DNA of 64,000 nt from Comamonas thiooxydans (GCF_000964545.1 NZ_BBVD01000010.1:217711-281710); one strand, 5' to 3'. Positions 43,481 to 53,343 are shown, numbered from the stretch's first letter. Translations and numbers: made by a program. Notes: generated from the letters alone by a model not told the origin.

Positions 43481-45670
43481 TCAGACCGCAGCCGTCATCA
43501 CTTCCACACGGTTGCGCCCTTTGCGCTTGGCGGCGTAGCAGGCCATATCGGCCCCCTTAAAGGCGCTGGCCGCCGTGTGGTAGCTGGCATCCAGCAACAG
43601 CATGCCGATGCTGGCACTCAGCATATAGCGCTGCCCCTGGTAGGAGCCCTCCCAGTCCTGGATGGCCATGCACAGCAGCTGCGCATGGCGCATTCCCTCT
43701 TCCCGGCTGATTCCGGCCATGAGAATGGCAAATTCATCGCCCCCTACCCTGGCCACCCAGCCATGAGGGCGTACCGTTGATTCGATCAATCGGGCGATAT
43801 GGCCGAGCACCTCGTCACCCACTTCACGCCCGCCCTGGCGATTGACCTGGGAGAAGTGGTCCAGGTCCACATACAGCACGATGCCATGCGCCTTGGGCTC
43901 GCTCTGCGAACGGGCGATCACATTCGCGCCGCCCAGGCTCTCCAGATAGTCTGGAGTCGTATATTCGCGCAGCCATTCCTTGAGCCGCAGAGCAAACGCC
44001 GTTCGGTTGGGCAGACGGGTCAAGGGATCGTGCATGGCTTTCCAGCTCGATTGCTCGCGCAACTGCCGCTGCGTGGTCACATCCTCCAGCTCCCAGACCA
44101 GGTATTGACCATCCAGCGCCTTGCCCGACTGCTCCCAGGCCCTGTGCATGCGCTGCATGCTCTGACCGTGAATTCGCACCCATATCGGCCTTGAATCCTT
44201 GCGTACCAAGCAGACTTCGCTATCAAATTGTCCGTAAGTATCCAGAGCCCGCCGGACCCGCCCCATCAGATCCTCATAGTCGGCATCGCTGGCACACAGA
44301 TCACGCACAGCCAGGCCCTGCATTTCCTGAGGCTGATAGCCAAGTACTCTGGCTGCCTGCATGCCCACACGCTGCACTTTCGAGCCATGCGTCACGATCA
44401 AACCCACGGGGGCATAGTCCATCAAGGTCTGCAACTGCATTTGCAAATCACGCTCCAGCTCGCCATGCGCCTCATATCCACCGCCCAGGGCCTGCAAGGC
44501 AGTGCGCAGGGTCTGGGCCTCTCCCCAGTCATGATCGGACAGGCCATGCCACCAGTTGTCCCCCCGGCTGCCCAAGTCCACTTCCAACATCAGCCCGCGT
44601 CGAGAAGCCTGCTCTGCCGAGCGGAACAAGGCCGTCAGCGGATAGGCGATCAGGCAAAGCACCGCGCCAAGCAGTCCAGCCAGTATCAGAAGGGCCGTGG
44701 CCAGCCAGCCCATCATCTTGACCGAGACTCCCGGCACCCATTCCTGAACGTTGCTGACCTTCAGCAGAGTCCATTGCGCCCAAGGCAGCGGCATGGCGCT
44801 CCAGAGCTGGTTATTTCTCTGTTCACTGACCGCACCGGTCTGTGCCGTCTTGAGCCAGGCTTGATCCAGCCCGCGAGGTAGCGCAGCATCTCCCAAGGCA
44901 GGGGGCAATTGCCACTGCCCCTTGCTGCTGAGAGCCAGCGGACGCAGATCACGGTCGATCAGCAGCAACTGGCTACCCGCTTCGGCAGAGGCAACCTCCA
45001 GCGAAAACAACACCGACAAAGGCGTCCGGTAGCTGCCGCCAAGAACGCCTTGCAACTTGCCTTGCAGATCACGCACCGGCACGACATTCTGAAACTCCAG
45101 CTGCAGGCCCGCATCACCGGCACGCACCCAGGCTTGGGTGATCGGCTTGCCCTCAGCCAACGAACGCTTGAGCACTTCACGCAGCGGCTCTTCAAGCTGT
45201 TCTGCGGCCAGCGCCTGCTCCTGATGCAGATTGACCAGCAACTGCCCTTTTCCATCAGCCAGTTGAAGTTGCTCATACTGCTGTGCCATGGATGTGGGCT
45301 GCTTGAGCATGGCCTGCAGTGACTCCGGAGAATCATGCATATGGCCCGCCAGCACAGAGGACAGACTATGCAGGGGCTTTTGCTGCTGCTCGACTCTGAA
45401 GGCCAGCGAACGAGCCGCGTATTCCAACGCCTTGGTCTGCGCCGGCAGCGCTCCGTCCATGACCGCCCGGCGCAGTGAATAAGCCACCCAGCCCGCAGCG
45501 CCAGCTCCAGCCAGCAGCACTGCAATCATGGCAACAAGCACCATGCTGCGCAGCATGGGGCCTGGGCCTCTGCGTATTCGCCCAGACTGTGGCGCGGCAG
45601 CAACCTCCTCTGGCTGCGACGGCGCAACCCATGGCGGCTCTGCTTGCAGGGAGAAGACAGCATCTGACAT
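43481..45670 (-). CDS. membrane GGDEF protein with PAS domain (probable diguanylate cyclase)
   Basis: A 729-residue signalling protein. A transmembrane helix at about 50-70 (MVLVAMIAVLLAGAGAAGWV) and a second near residue 325 (MGWLATALLILAGLLGAVLC) enclose a periplasmic sensor region. A PAS domain follows (LMDYAPVGLIVTHGSKVQRV), then the GGDEF domain with the intact motif VGGDEFAIL at residues 643-647 and DLDHFSQVN. The position of the inhibitory I-site reads RPHG rather than RxxD, so product inhibition is probably absent. No EAL domain is present. The signal is unknown. Confidence 0.9.
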   Translation of the reverse strand: MSDAVFSLQAEPPWVAPSQPEEVAAAPQSGRIRRGPGPMLRSMVLVAMIAVLLAGAGAAGWVAYSLRRAVMDGALPAQTKALEYAARSLAFRVEQQQKPLHSLSSVLAGHMHDSPESLQAMLKQPTSMAQQYEQLQLADGKGQLLVNLHQEQALAAEQLEEPLREVLKRSLAEGKPITQAWVRAGDAGLQLEFQNVVPVRDLQGKLQGVLGGSYRTPLSVLFSLEVASAEAGSQLLLIDRDLRPLALSSKGQWQLPPALGDAALPRGLDQAWLKTAQTGAVSEQRNNQLWSAMPLPWAQWTLLKVSNVQEWVPGVSVKMMGWLATALLILAGLLGAVLCLIAYPLTALFRSAEQASRRGLMLEVDLGSRGDNWWHGLSDHDWGEAQTLRTALQALGGGYEAHGELERDLQMQLQTLMDYAPVGLIVTHGSKVQRVGMQAARVLGYQPQEMQGLAVRDLCASDADYEDLMGRVRRALDTYGQFDSEVCLVRKDSRPIWVRIHGQSMQRMHRAWEQSGKALDGQYLVWELEDVTTQRQLREQSSWKAMHDPLTRLPNRTAFALRLKEWLREYTTPDYLESLGGANVIARSQSEPKAHGIVLYVDLDHFSQVNRQGGREVGDEVLGHIARLIESTVRPHGWVARVGGDEFAILMAGISREEGMRHAQLLCMAIQDWEGSYQGQRYMLSASIGMLLLDASYHTAASAFKGADMACYAAKRKGRNRVEVMTAAV

Positions 45671-45804
45671 GGGCCTCAATATAGAGAGCCGATGTCTGCA
45701 ACCCAACGAGAGGAAACCCCGGAGATTGTCGACAAATGCTACGCCGCAAGCTCCTGCTCAGAGCAGAAGCCAAGCGCTGCATGGCCTGCAACCCGGCCCG
45801 GTAT

Positions 45805-46443
45805 TTACCCCAGCGCCAGCACCTCCAGTGCGCCGGGCTTGGGCAATTCAATGACATTGCCTCGCCCGGCAATCAGCCCATGCTCTCGCAACTGTCGGAG
45901 CACGCGCGAGAATGTTTCCGGCGCAATACCCAGTTGCGCTGCAATCAGGCGTTTGCGTGCCTTGAGGGTGACATGCAGGGCATTGTCATTTCCTCCCGGG
46001 CTCGCATGGTTCAGCAGCCACTGGGCGCAGCGAGCTTCGGCGTCCTGAGCCAGGCGGCTGACCGCCAGCTCGGTCTGCGAGCAATAGGCCCTGGCCAGAT
46101 CTTTGAGCAAGTGCTGCACGGCGGGTGCAAGCTCCGCCACAGAGCTTAGAAAGCGCGCCAGAGGAATGATGTAGATGCGCCCGGCCGTCTGCGCCTGCAT
46201 ATCGAGGCAGGAAGGACGCTCTTGCAGCGCAAAAGCGGCATCCAGCCAGGTCGGCCCTTCCACCTGCCCCAGTTGATGGCGCATGGCCGAATCCTGCCCG
46301 ACCCCGAGCATCACGCTGCCGCTTTCCAGATACAGCACCGAATCGAGGGGTTGGCGACGTTGCCTGAGCCAAGAGCCTGGAGCAAAGCTCTCAGGCTGCC
46401 CAAACGTGGAAGCGATTTGCGACATGGAGGGCATGGTGAACAT
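45805..46443 (-). CDS. Crp/Fnr family regulator
   Basis: A regulator of about 212 residues. The N-terminal cyclic-nucleotide-type beta-barrel (SVLYLESGSVMLGV) is followed by the C-terminal helix-turn-helix (RKRLIAAQLGIAPETFSRVLRQLREHGLI). The four Cys needed for an Fnr-type iron-sulfur cluster are absent, so it does not sense oxygen in the Fnr manner. The frame opens upstream at 46548 through a terminator, so one of the ATGs at 46443, 46434 or 46425 must be the start. It lies downstream of the iron receptor on the same strand. Confidence 0.82.
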   Translation of the reverse strand: MFTMPSMSQIASTFGQPESFAPGSWLRQRRQPLDSVLYLESGSVMLGVGQDSAMRHQLGQVEGPTWLDAAFALQERPSCLDMQAQTAGRIYIIPLARFLSSVAELAPAVQHLLKDLARAYCSQTELAVSRLAQDAEARCAQWLLNHASPGGNDNALHVTLKARKRLIAAQLGIAPETFSRVLRQLREHGLIAGRGNVIELPKPGALEVLALG

Positions 46444-46514
46444 ATGCGCCACACTGTGCCGGGCTTTGCCCCAGCTCATATTGAGCCAAGTCAACAAGCC
46501 GGGCCGAGCAGCAA

Positions 46515-46544
46515 AAAGGGCCGCAGTCGAAACTGCGGCCCTTT
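46515..46544 (-). terminator. terminator of the FecA-like receptor gene
   Basis: AAAGGGCCGCAGT (46515-46527) pairs perfectly with ACTGCGGCCCTTT (46532-46544) around the tetraloop CGAA. It lies about 65 bases after the receptor stop. Confidence 0.8.
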
Positions 46545-46608
46545 GCACCTATCAGGCGCTGCTGTCGCAAATCATCGCCATTCGTCGATCGGCTTGTATG
46601 GCGGGCAT

Positions 46609-49173
46609 CTACCAAGTGTGTGCGTAGCTGACTCGCAACACAGTGCCCGCTGCAGGGAGGCGGCTGGTGTTGTTGTTATTGCGAAGCAGCTGGCTGTATA
46701 GCGGGAAGTAGTTGCGGTTGAGCAGGTTTTCCACACCGAGCGATACGCGGTTCTTGGAGTCGATTTTCCATTGGCTGATCAAGTCCACTGTGGTGTAGCC
46801 TTTGGTGTCATGGCGCCCAAAGCTGGTCTTGCCATCCAGGCGGTAATCCTTGGAGGCATATGCGCTTGCCTGGATACGGTGGCTCCAGCTGGCATTGGGA
46901 CGGTATTCCACATAGGCAGTCAGTTTGAGGGGCGGAATACGATAGCCCGTCATGTCCTGATAAAGGCTTGAGCCCTGCGGGAGTTCACGACCTTTCATCC
47001 AGGTAAAGCTCCCACCGCTGCTCCAGCGGTCATCATCGCTGAAGTAATCGAGGCCGCCTTCGATCCCCCTGATTTTTTCTTTGGTTCGCAGCAGCGTGAG
47101 TCCGTTGTTGAAGCTCTGCACGGCACCGAGGTCGGAGCTCGATTGAAAGGCTCCCAGGTTGGCAATGACGTTGGAAAACTTGCCGCGCCAACCGACTTCC
47201 ACGGTATCTGTTTTGACGGCCTGCAGGTTGGAGTTGCCGATGTTGAAGCCCGCTGTGGCATTACGTACCACGACCCCGATATCCGGTAGCTCAAAGCCCT
47301 GGCTGTAGGACGTATAGAACTCGTGACCCTTGGTAGGCGCAAAGACCGTGCCCAGGTTGTAAGACCATGAGCCATATTTAACGGTACCGCCAGAGACGGA
47401 CTGGGGACTGGGCAATTTCGATTGCGACAAAGGGGTGAAGTCGTTGAAGCTGGCCTGAGCTCGGTCGTAGCGCGCTCCGCCTTCCACAGACCACTGATCG
47501 TTGAATTTGTGTTGCAGCTGGGCAAAGGCGCCAATGCTTCGGGTCGTGACCTGGGGCATATAGATCAGGCGGCCAATCTTGTTGAACACCAGACCTTCAC
47601 TGGCGTCATAGGCCTTGGGATCAAAGATATCGATCGGCATGTCGGTGCGCTCGTGATTGAAGTCCGCCCCCCAGATCAGCAAGGTGTTCCTCTCTTGTCC
47701 GAGAGGTGTTTTGATGGTCAGGCGACCACCGAACACATCGGAGTTCTGCATGGACTGATCGACGTTGGCGCCTCGCACAGGAACGGCTCGTGCATCGAAG
47801 GGCGCAAAGCGCGTATAAAAATCCCGGTAATAGAGTTGAGCCGCCACGGCGCTGCCTGCGAGATCGCGGTTCTCATAGTCAAGACCCAGCATGGTGTTCT
47901 TGATCTGGTTTTGATCTGCAAGTACCAAGCCCTTGATAGGCCTGGCGGCTGCCGTACCTGCGGGCAAGCGGGCCACTGACGGATCGGATGCATAGTCAGT
48001 GTCCTGGCTGGCGTTGTAGTGGCTCGCGGAGAATTGAAGCCGTTGATTTGCGTCCAGCTTGAAGCCGAGCTTGGCCGACGCGTTGTAGATATTGGAGTCG
48101 AACAAGTCTCCCTGGCTGGGCTCTGGTGCAATGCGGCGCCCCTTGGCGTCGAATGAGCCTCCGACATGCTTTGCGCCCAGGCTGACGGAATAGTCGACCA
48201 CATCGCCGCCGCCAGAAAGATAGTGCTGGACTTCGGCTCCAAGCCCGGCACCTCTGAGTTTGGACAGCGGTGCAGATCCCGTCACTATGGTCTCTGCCTT
48301 GGTCTCGCCCGAGGGGCGTTTGGTACGCACAGAGATGATGCCGCCTGCTGCGCCGCTGCCGTAGATGGCGCTGCTGCCGCGAAGCACCTCGATCTGTTCG
48401 ATGTCCGCTGGGTTGATGTTGGCGAGGTTTCTGGATGAGTCGCGATTGGTGTTCAGCGGAACGCCGTCCACGAGGACAAGCATGTTCCGGCCACGCAGAG
48501 TCTGCCCATAGTCGGTGATTGTGTGGCTGGAATCTGCCATCCCTGGGACGACTTTGCTGAGCATGGTTGCCAGACTGTCGGAGCCTTGCCGAAGTTGCTG
48601 AACTTCTTCACCTTCGAGAATACTGACCTGCCTAGACGGCGCGACGAGATTATTCTGGGTACGTGCCATCACCGTAACGGCGGCAAGCTCGGGAGAGCCT
48701 TGGTCGCTGGCGGGCACGGAAGCACTGCTCTTTTGTTCGATGGATGCCTTGGTGGTCCCCGGGACTTCCAGTGCATAGTTGCCTTCACTTAGACGACGTG
48801 CACTCAGTCCCGAGCTTTCCAGCAAATGTGCAAAACCGCCATCGACGGTGTGGAAACCGGACAGGCCGGCGGTACGCTTGTCCTTGAGTCTGCTCAGATC
48901 CACGCTGAGATTGATGCCTGCCTGAGCTGCAAAGTCCATCAGTGCGGGACCGAGCGGGCCAGCGGATACCTGATAGGACTTCTGCGCAGGGCTGGTAACC
49001 TGATCTGCAGCGTAAGCCTCTGGCATGTGCAAACCGATAGCGGCTGTGCCGACGATGGCAACAAGAACTCCTCCGACTGCCGTTGCGACCGGGCGCAGCC
49101 GCCTCGCTTTGGCGTTTCTGTTGAGTTTCCGGACGTATTTTTCAGGCATCTGCTCAATCCTCTTGGCTGTCAA
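46609..49173 (-). CDS. FecA-like TonB-dependent receptor with signalling (STN) domain
   Basis: An 854-residue outer-membrane receptor for a ferric siderophore. Domains: signal peptide (RPVATAVGGVLVAIVGTAAIG to AYAAD), the STN signalling domain (GPLGPALMDFAAQAGINLSV and LESSGLSARRLSEGNYAL), a plug (VDGVPLNTNRDSSRNL, IEQIEVLRGSSAIYGSGAAG), and a long beta-barrel ending VLRVSYAHTW. The STN domain passes the ligand signal to the adjacent FecR and ECF sigma factor. It is the last gene of that set, 119 bases after fecR. The start may be Met9. The ligand cannot be read from the sequence. Confidence 0.92.
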   Translation of the reverse strand: MTAKRIEQMPEKYVRKLNRNAKARRLRPVATAVGGVLVAIVGTAAIGLHMPEAYAADQVTSPAQKSYQVSAGPLGPALMDFAAQAGINLSVDLSRLKDKRTAGLSGFHTVDGGFAHLLESSGLSARRLSEGNYALEVPGTTKASIEQKSSASVPASDQGSPELAAVTVMARTQNNLVAPSRQVSILEGEEVQQLRQGSDSLATMLSKVVPGMADSSHTITDYGQTLRGRNMLVLVDGVPLNTNRDSSRNLANINPADIEQIEVLRGSSAIYGSGAAGGIISVRTKRPSGETKAETIVTGSAPLSKLRGAGLGAEVQHYLSGGGDVVDYSVSLGAKHVGGSFDAKGRRIAPEPSQGDLFDSNIYNASAKLGFKLDANQRLQFSASHYNASQDTDYASDPSVARLPAGTAAARPIKGLVLADQNQIKNTMLGLDYENRDLAGSAVAAQLYYRDFYTRFAPFDARAVPVRGANVDQSMQNSDVFGGRLTIKTPLGQERNTLLIWGADFNHERTDMPIDIFDPKAYDASEGLVFNKIGRLIYMPQVTTRSIGAFAQLQHKFNDQWSVEGGARYDRAQASFNDFTPLSQSKLPSPQSVSGGTVKYGSWSYNLGTVFAPTKGHEFYTSYSQGFELPDIGVVVRNATAGFNIGNSNLQAVKTDTVEVGWRGKFSNVIANLGAFQSSSDLGAVQSFNNGLTLLRTKEKIRGIEGGLDYFSDDDRWSSGGSFTWMKGRELPQGSSLYQDMTGYRIPPLKLTAYVEYRPNASWSHRIQASAYASKDYRLDGKTSFGRHDTKGYTTVDLISQWKIDSKNRVSLGVENLLNRNYFPLYSQLLRNNNNTSRLPAAGTVLRVSYAHTW

Positions 49174-49292
49174 TAAACGGGTCTTGATGCACTTGACAGG
49201 CGAGATTGAAAAACAGGACAGCGATTTAGCAGAGTCATCGCTGCGGCCTGATTTTCGGAGGACAGCGTGCGAAAACCTGATCCCGGGAAACG

Positions 49293-50255
49293 TCAGGAAC
49301 GCGTGAAGGTGATCCAGTAACGGGTGCGTTGCTGCCTATGGATCGGCATGGTCCGAGCCAGCAACTCGAGAATGCGATCTGTATCGCGCAAATGGAATGT
49401 GCCGGACACGAGCAGCTCAGCAGCACCCGGATCGCAGCGCAGGATCCCTTCGCGATAGCGCTGCAACTCCTCCAGGAAGTCAGCCAGGCGCATGTTCTCG
49501 GCATACAGCACACCCCGAGTCCAGGCATCGGCGTGGGGTGGCAGCGACGTGAAGGCCCCCGCCTTGTGAGCATCGAAGATCACTTGCTCGCCAGCCTGCA
49601 CGACAAGCGACTGACTGGAATGGGCTGGCATTACCTGCACCGCGCCTTGCAGCACCGACAGCGTCGTGCTTCGCGCATGCTTTCGAACGATGAATTTGGT
49701 GCCCAGTGCCTGCAGCCGCCCATCGGCAGTCTGGACAACAAAGGGCAAGGTCTTGTATTCGCTCAGGTGTGCGGTTTCCACCAGAAACTCACCTGCAAGA
49801 TGCTGGATCAGACGTTCTTTGCCATCGAACTGAACGCTTATTGCGGAAGCCGTATTCAACAGCACCTGACTGTTGTCAGCCAAGGTCAGTTCGCGTCGTT
49901 CGCCTGTTGCTGTCCTGAAGTCCGCATTCCAGATATGCCATGGCAGATAGCGGTAGGAGAGCCAGCCAAGCATTGGAGTTGCCAGAGCGAGTGCCGATGC
50001 ACGCAGAATCTGCCGGCGATTTCCTGCGGCACGTGGACGATCCAGAACGGCCATGCCGACTGCCGAGGGAACACCATCCATTCGGAATTTCAGTTGCTCT
50101 ATGCGTTGCCAGATTGCCTCGTGAGTTGCACTGCGGCTGCGCCATCGAGCAAGCTCGGCCTGCTCTGCTTCGCTGAAATCCGATGCATGCCGGCGAGCCA
50201 GCCATTGAGCGGCCTCATCGAGAATGCTTGCATCGATTGCACTCATTTCAGGCAT
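49293..50255 (-). CDS. FecR-like anti-sigma factor/regulator
   Basis: A 320-residue inner-membrane protein that relays the signal from the receptor to the ECF sigma factor. The N-terminal cytosolic part has the FecR segment AAQWLARRHASDFSEAEQAELARWRSRS; a membrane helix lies near 85-105; the periplasmic FecR domain contains TATGERRELTLADNSQVLLNTASAI and VQTADGRLQALGTKFIVRKH. It overlaps the sigma gene by eight bases, so the two are translationally coupled. Confidence 0.93.
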   Translation of the reverse strand: MPEMSAIDASILDEAAQWLARRHASDFSEAEQAELARWRSRSATHEAIWQRIEQLKFRMDGVPSAVGMAVLDRPRAAGNRRQILRASALALATPMLGWLSYRYLPWHIWNADFRTATGERRELTLADNSQVLLNTASAISVQFDGKERLIQHLAGEFLVETAHLSEYKTLPFVVQTADGRLQALGTKFIVRKHARSTTLSVLQGAVQVMPAHSSQSLVVQAGEQVIFDAHKAGAFTSLPPHADAWTRGVLYAENMRLADFLEELQRYREGILRCDPGAAELLVSGTFHLRDTDRILELLARTMPIHRQQRTRYWITFTRS

Positions 50256-50772
50256 CCAGCATCACGCGCAGGCATTGCCGGAAGCCTTGCGCCATATAGC
50301 GGGTGACCGTACGCACGCTTACTTGCATCTGCGTGGCAATCTCCTCATAAGCAAGCCCTTCGAGCTGCGAAAGCAGGAATGCAGTGCGAACTTTCGCTGG
50401 AAGCTCTCCCAGCAATGCATCCAGCTCCTCCAGAGTCTCCAGCAAGATGGCTCGAGCCTCCACCGAGAGCGCAGTGGCTTCAGGCAACAGCTGCAAGGAG
50501 GCAAGATATGCCTGTTCGAGCGAGCGGCGTTCCAGGTGATTGATCATCAATCGCCTGGCAACAGTTGTCAGATAAGCCCTGGGCTCTCTGATGTCTTCGA
50601 TTGCTTGCGTTCTGGCAGTTGTCCAAATGCGCGTGAATGTGTCCTGCGCAATGTCTGCCGCATCGCAGCGGTCGCCAAGCTTGCGCTGCAGCCAGGAGAT
50701 CAGCCAGCGGTTGTGCAGTGTGTACATGCTGCCAAGTGCTTCACTGGCGATGCTGTTGGCGTGGGTAGGCAC
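50248..50772 (-). CDS. ECF sigma factor (FecI type)
   Basis: A 174-residue RNA polymerase sigma factor. Region 2 is at about 20-85 (DAADIAQDTFTRIW, REPRAYLTTVARRLMINHLE) and region 4 at 115-170 (LPAKVRTAFLLSQLEGLAYE, EIATQMQVSVRTVTRYM). FecI-type factors are released by FecR when the receptor binds its siderophore and then transcribe the receptor gene. A Fur-box-like site lies 43 bases upstream of the ATG, so the sigma factor is expected only under low iron. Confidence 0.94.
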   Translation of the reverse strand: MPTHANSIASEALGSMYTLHNRWLISWLQRKLGDRCDAADIAQDTFTRIWTTARTQAIEDIREPRAYLTTVARRLMINHLERRSLEQAYLASLQLLPEATALSVEARAILLETLEELDALLGELPAKVRTAFLLSQLEGLAYEEIATQMQVSVRTVTRYMAQGFRQCLRVMLDA

Positions 50773-50814
50773 CGAAGTCTCTCGTGCATTGGAAATGCAA
50801 CGATTTTACATAAA

Positions 50815-50829
50815 TGATACCCATTCTCA
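50815..50829 (-). promoter_or_regulatory. Fur-box-like operator upstream of the ECF sigma gene
   Basis: The plus-strand sequence TGATACCCATTCTCA matches 10 of 14 defined positions of the 7-1-7 Fur consensus. It lies 43 bases ahead of the ECF sigma gene, the usual place of Fur control in fecI-type loci. Confidence 0.65.
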
Positions 50830-50891
50830 CCTATGCAAAAGCCCCACAGCCCTCCGCCAAGCCAGACCCGGTCCGGCCAAGAGTCATAGCA

Positions 50892-50918
50892 GCCGCGCAG
50901 ATGCATCAACTGCGCGGC
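50892..50918. terminator. stem-loop between the two TonB-receptor transcription units
   Basis: GCCGCGCAG (50892-50900) and CTGCGCGGC (50910-50918) form a perfect 9-bp stem with a nine-base loop. There is no T-run, so the terminator call is tentative. Confidence 0.4.
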
Positions 50919-51040
50919 CGTCGTCAAAGGATCTCGGATCCGTACCTGCTCTGAATTAGCAAGAGCGTCATCCACCTGAAGACCAGAGGCCTGGCTGCAA
51001 ACTCCAGCAACCCCTCCAGCCCAGCTCCTGCACACCCGCG

Positions 51041-53245
51041 TCAGAAGTCAACCGTTGCCGACAGCGCCAGCGTGCGTGGCGCCCCCAGTGCCAAGCTGGA
51101 CAGCAGTGGCATGCCCCAATAGGCCTTGTTGGAAACGTTCAGCACCGTCGCACGAAACGTGACTGGGTTGCCGGCGACCTTGGTTGCATAGCGTGCACCG
51201 AGGTCGTAGGTCACACGACCTGCCGCCCAAAGGCTGTTGTCCGCACTGATGTATTGCTTGGACACCGCCGTGGCATTACCCGTAACAGTCAGCCCGGCAA
51301 TGGCAGGAACATCCCATTCAGCACCCAATTTTCCTTGCAGCTTGGGTACACCCGTGGCGACTTTGCCCTGATTGACGCCGGCTGCGGTCTGCGTCAGCTT
51401 GGGCGCGGTGTAGGCAATCCCGCCCATCAGGCGTACGCCACGCAGCGGCGATCCCCAGAAGCCCCATTCGACGCCGCGATTGCGCTGCTCTCCGCCGAAC
51501 GAGAAGATATTGGTGACCGGGTCCGTATAGCTGCTGGGACGAGTGATCTCGAACAGACTGAGCGTGTGCGCGAATTCCCCAAGATCAAGTTTGACACCCA
51601 CTTCTTTCTGCTTGGTCTTGTAAGGCGCAAACACTTCGCCCGCATTCGCCGCGGTCATTGGTGCGGTTGCGCCCTGGCTCAGGCCTTCGATGTAATTGGC
51701 ATAGGCCGAAACATGCTCCGTCGCCCTGAACAGCAATGCTGCAGCAGGCGATGTGGCGCTTTGGTCATATCGCGAAGTGCGCGCCCCGGTGGTGATACTG
51801 AAGGCGTCGCTGACCACTTGCTGGCGGCGCACCCCCAGGGTGAGTTGCACACGATCTTCGGCAAATGACATGGTGTCCGCCAGGCCATAGCTGCTCAGGC
51901 GCACCTCGGTGTGCGAGATGTGCGGCGCAACAAAGGGCGCTTCCGGTCCCCAGACCGGGTTGTAGAGGTTGGTGGTCCAGTCTGCACCCGGCACGCTGCG
52001 GCGACCATAGTCATCCTGCTTGTGAGCATAGTGCGTTGCATTGAGCGCCCATTGATGCTTGATGGCTCCGGTTTGGAGCCTTCCCTTGAGACCAATTTCA
52101 GCCGAACGCTTTTTCTGCTCGAAGGCCAGTTGTCCCATGGCGGTCTTGAAATCGCCCGCTGCGTTGAGCACCTGAGCCGACATCGCACCGTTGTATTCAT
52201 AGTCGGTTTTGCTGACGCCGAAGGCCGCGTAGGCCATTACCTGATCGCTCACATCGAATTCACCGCGCACCATCGCCGCCTTGTCCTGGTTGTGCACATG
52301 CGACCAGTTGGGGTTCAGCAAGGTCTCAGGCTTGGGCGGCCTGGGAATGGCCCCCCCCGGAGCCAGACTGATGCCGCGTGTCACGCCGTTCACGCGGTCA
52401 TCGCTGGTGTAGAAGTCGGCGGAGATACGGGCTCGATCGCCACGCCAGTCAAGGCCCAATGATGCAAGCCTGGATTTCTTGTCCTGCTGGTTTACGGCCC
52501 CTTCACCTCCACGGTAAACACCATTGAAGCGGATGCCGAACTGCTTGTCTGCGCCAAATCTGCGCCCCAGATCAATATGGCCGCCAAACTGCGAATCCGA
52601 CATATAGGTGGTAGTCAGCCGCGTGATGGGATCGCTGGTAGCGCGTTTGGGAACCAGGTTGACGGAGCCCCCCACTGATCCTCCAGGGGGCATGCCATTG
52701 AGCAATGCGGACGGTCCTTTGAGGACTTCGATGCGCTCGAACATCTCCGGCGTGGTGCGGTAGTAAGGAGCCATGCCATAGAGACCGCCCAGCGTCATGT
52801 CGGAGCTGCTCGAAGAGAAACCGCGAATCGAGTAGTTCTCGCTCCATGACGCGGCAACCCCATTGCTGAACACCGTGGGATCGGTGGCAGAGATCACATC
52901 GGTAATGGACTGTGCCTGACGATCCTGCGTGAACTTTTCCGTATAGCTGATGGTGCTGAAGGGCGTCTCCATGAAGTCCTTGTCTCCCAACAGGCCGACA
53001 CGACCGCCGGAATTGACCTGGCCCCCTGCATAGGGAGCGGTGACGGGAGCGACTTTTTCTTGCACGGTGACCTGTGGCAGAGTGGCCTCGACCTCGCTGG
53101 TTGGCACTTGGGCGTGCGCCGCTCCCGCCAGCTGACTGCCCATGGCCAGTCCCAGCAGCACATAGGGGCACATCACGCTACGCCGGCGTGCAAATGGAGG
53201 AGTCGTCAGAGAGTTTTGTGAAATGAGACCTGGGTTCTTGGACAT
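51041..53245 (-). CDS. TonB-dependent ferric-siderophore receptor (FhuA/FhuE-like plug)
   Basis: A receptor of about 734 residues without an STN domain. The signal peptide (SVMCPYVLLGLAMGSQLAGA to AHAQ) is followed by a TonB-box-like VTVQEK, the plug (SITDVISATDPTVFSNGV, NYSIRGFSSSSSDMTLGG, FERIEVLKGPSALLNGMPPG) and a barrel ending LALSATVDF. The GPSALLNG segment is typical of siderophore receptors of the ferrichrome/hydroxamate and mixed type. The frame opens seven codons earlier but MSKNPGLI is the more likely start. It lies 99 bases after the periplasmic binding protein gene on the same strand and is probably part of that transporter's regulon. Confidence 0.92.
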   Translation of the reverse strand: MSKNPGLISQNSLTTPPFARRRSVMCPYVLLGLAMGSQLAGAAHAQVPTSEVEATLPQVTVQEKVAPVTAPYAGGQVNSGGRVGLLGDKDFMETPFSTISYTEKFTQDRQAQSITDVISATDPTVFSNGVAASWSENYSIRGFSSSSSDMTLGGLYGMAPYYRTTPEMFERIEVLKGPSALLNGMPPGGSVGGSVNLVPKRATSDPITRLTTTYMSDSQFGGHIDLGRRFGADKQFGIRFNGVYRGGEGAVNQQDKKSRLASLGLDWRGDRARISADFYTSDDRVNGVTRGISLAPGGAIPRPPKPETLLNPNWSHVHNQDKAAMVRGEFDVSDQVMAYAAFGVSKTDYEYNGAMSAQVLNAAGDFKTAMGQLAFEQKKRSAEIGLKGRLQTGAIKHQWALNATHYAHKQDDYGRRSVPGADWTTNLYNPVWGPEAPFVAPHISHTEVRLSSYGLADTMSFAEDRVQLTLGVRRQQVVSDAFSITTGARTSRYDQSATSPAAALLFRATEHVSAYANYIEGLSQGATAPMTAANAGEVFAPYKTKQKEVGVKLDLGEFAHTLSLFEITRPSSYTDPVTNIFSFGGEQRNRGVEWGFWGSPLRGVRLMGGIAYTAPKLTQTAAGVNQGKVATGVPKLQGKLGAEWDVPAIAGLTVTGNATAVSKQYISADNSLWAAGRVTYDLGARYATKVAGNPVTFRATVLNVSNKAYWGMPLLSSLALGAPRTLALSATVDF

Positions 53246-53343
53246 ACCCGATTCCTGTCGATACATGCATGATGTTTTTGCACCGCATGCTTAATAGAAC
53301 TGCTGGCTGGGTATGGACCTGGCTACGACAAATAAAGAAGCAA

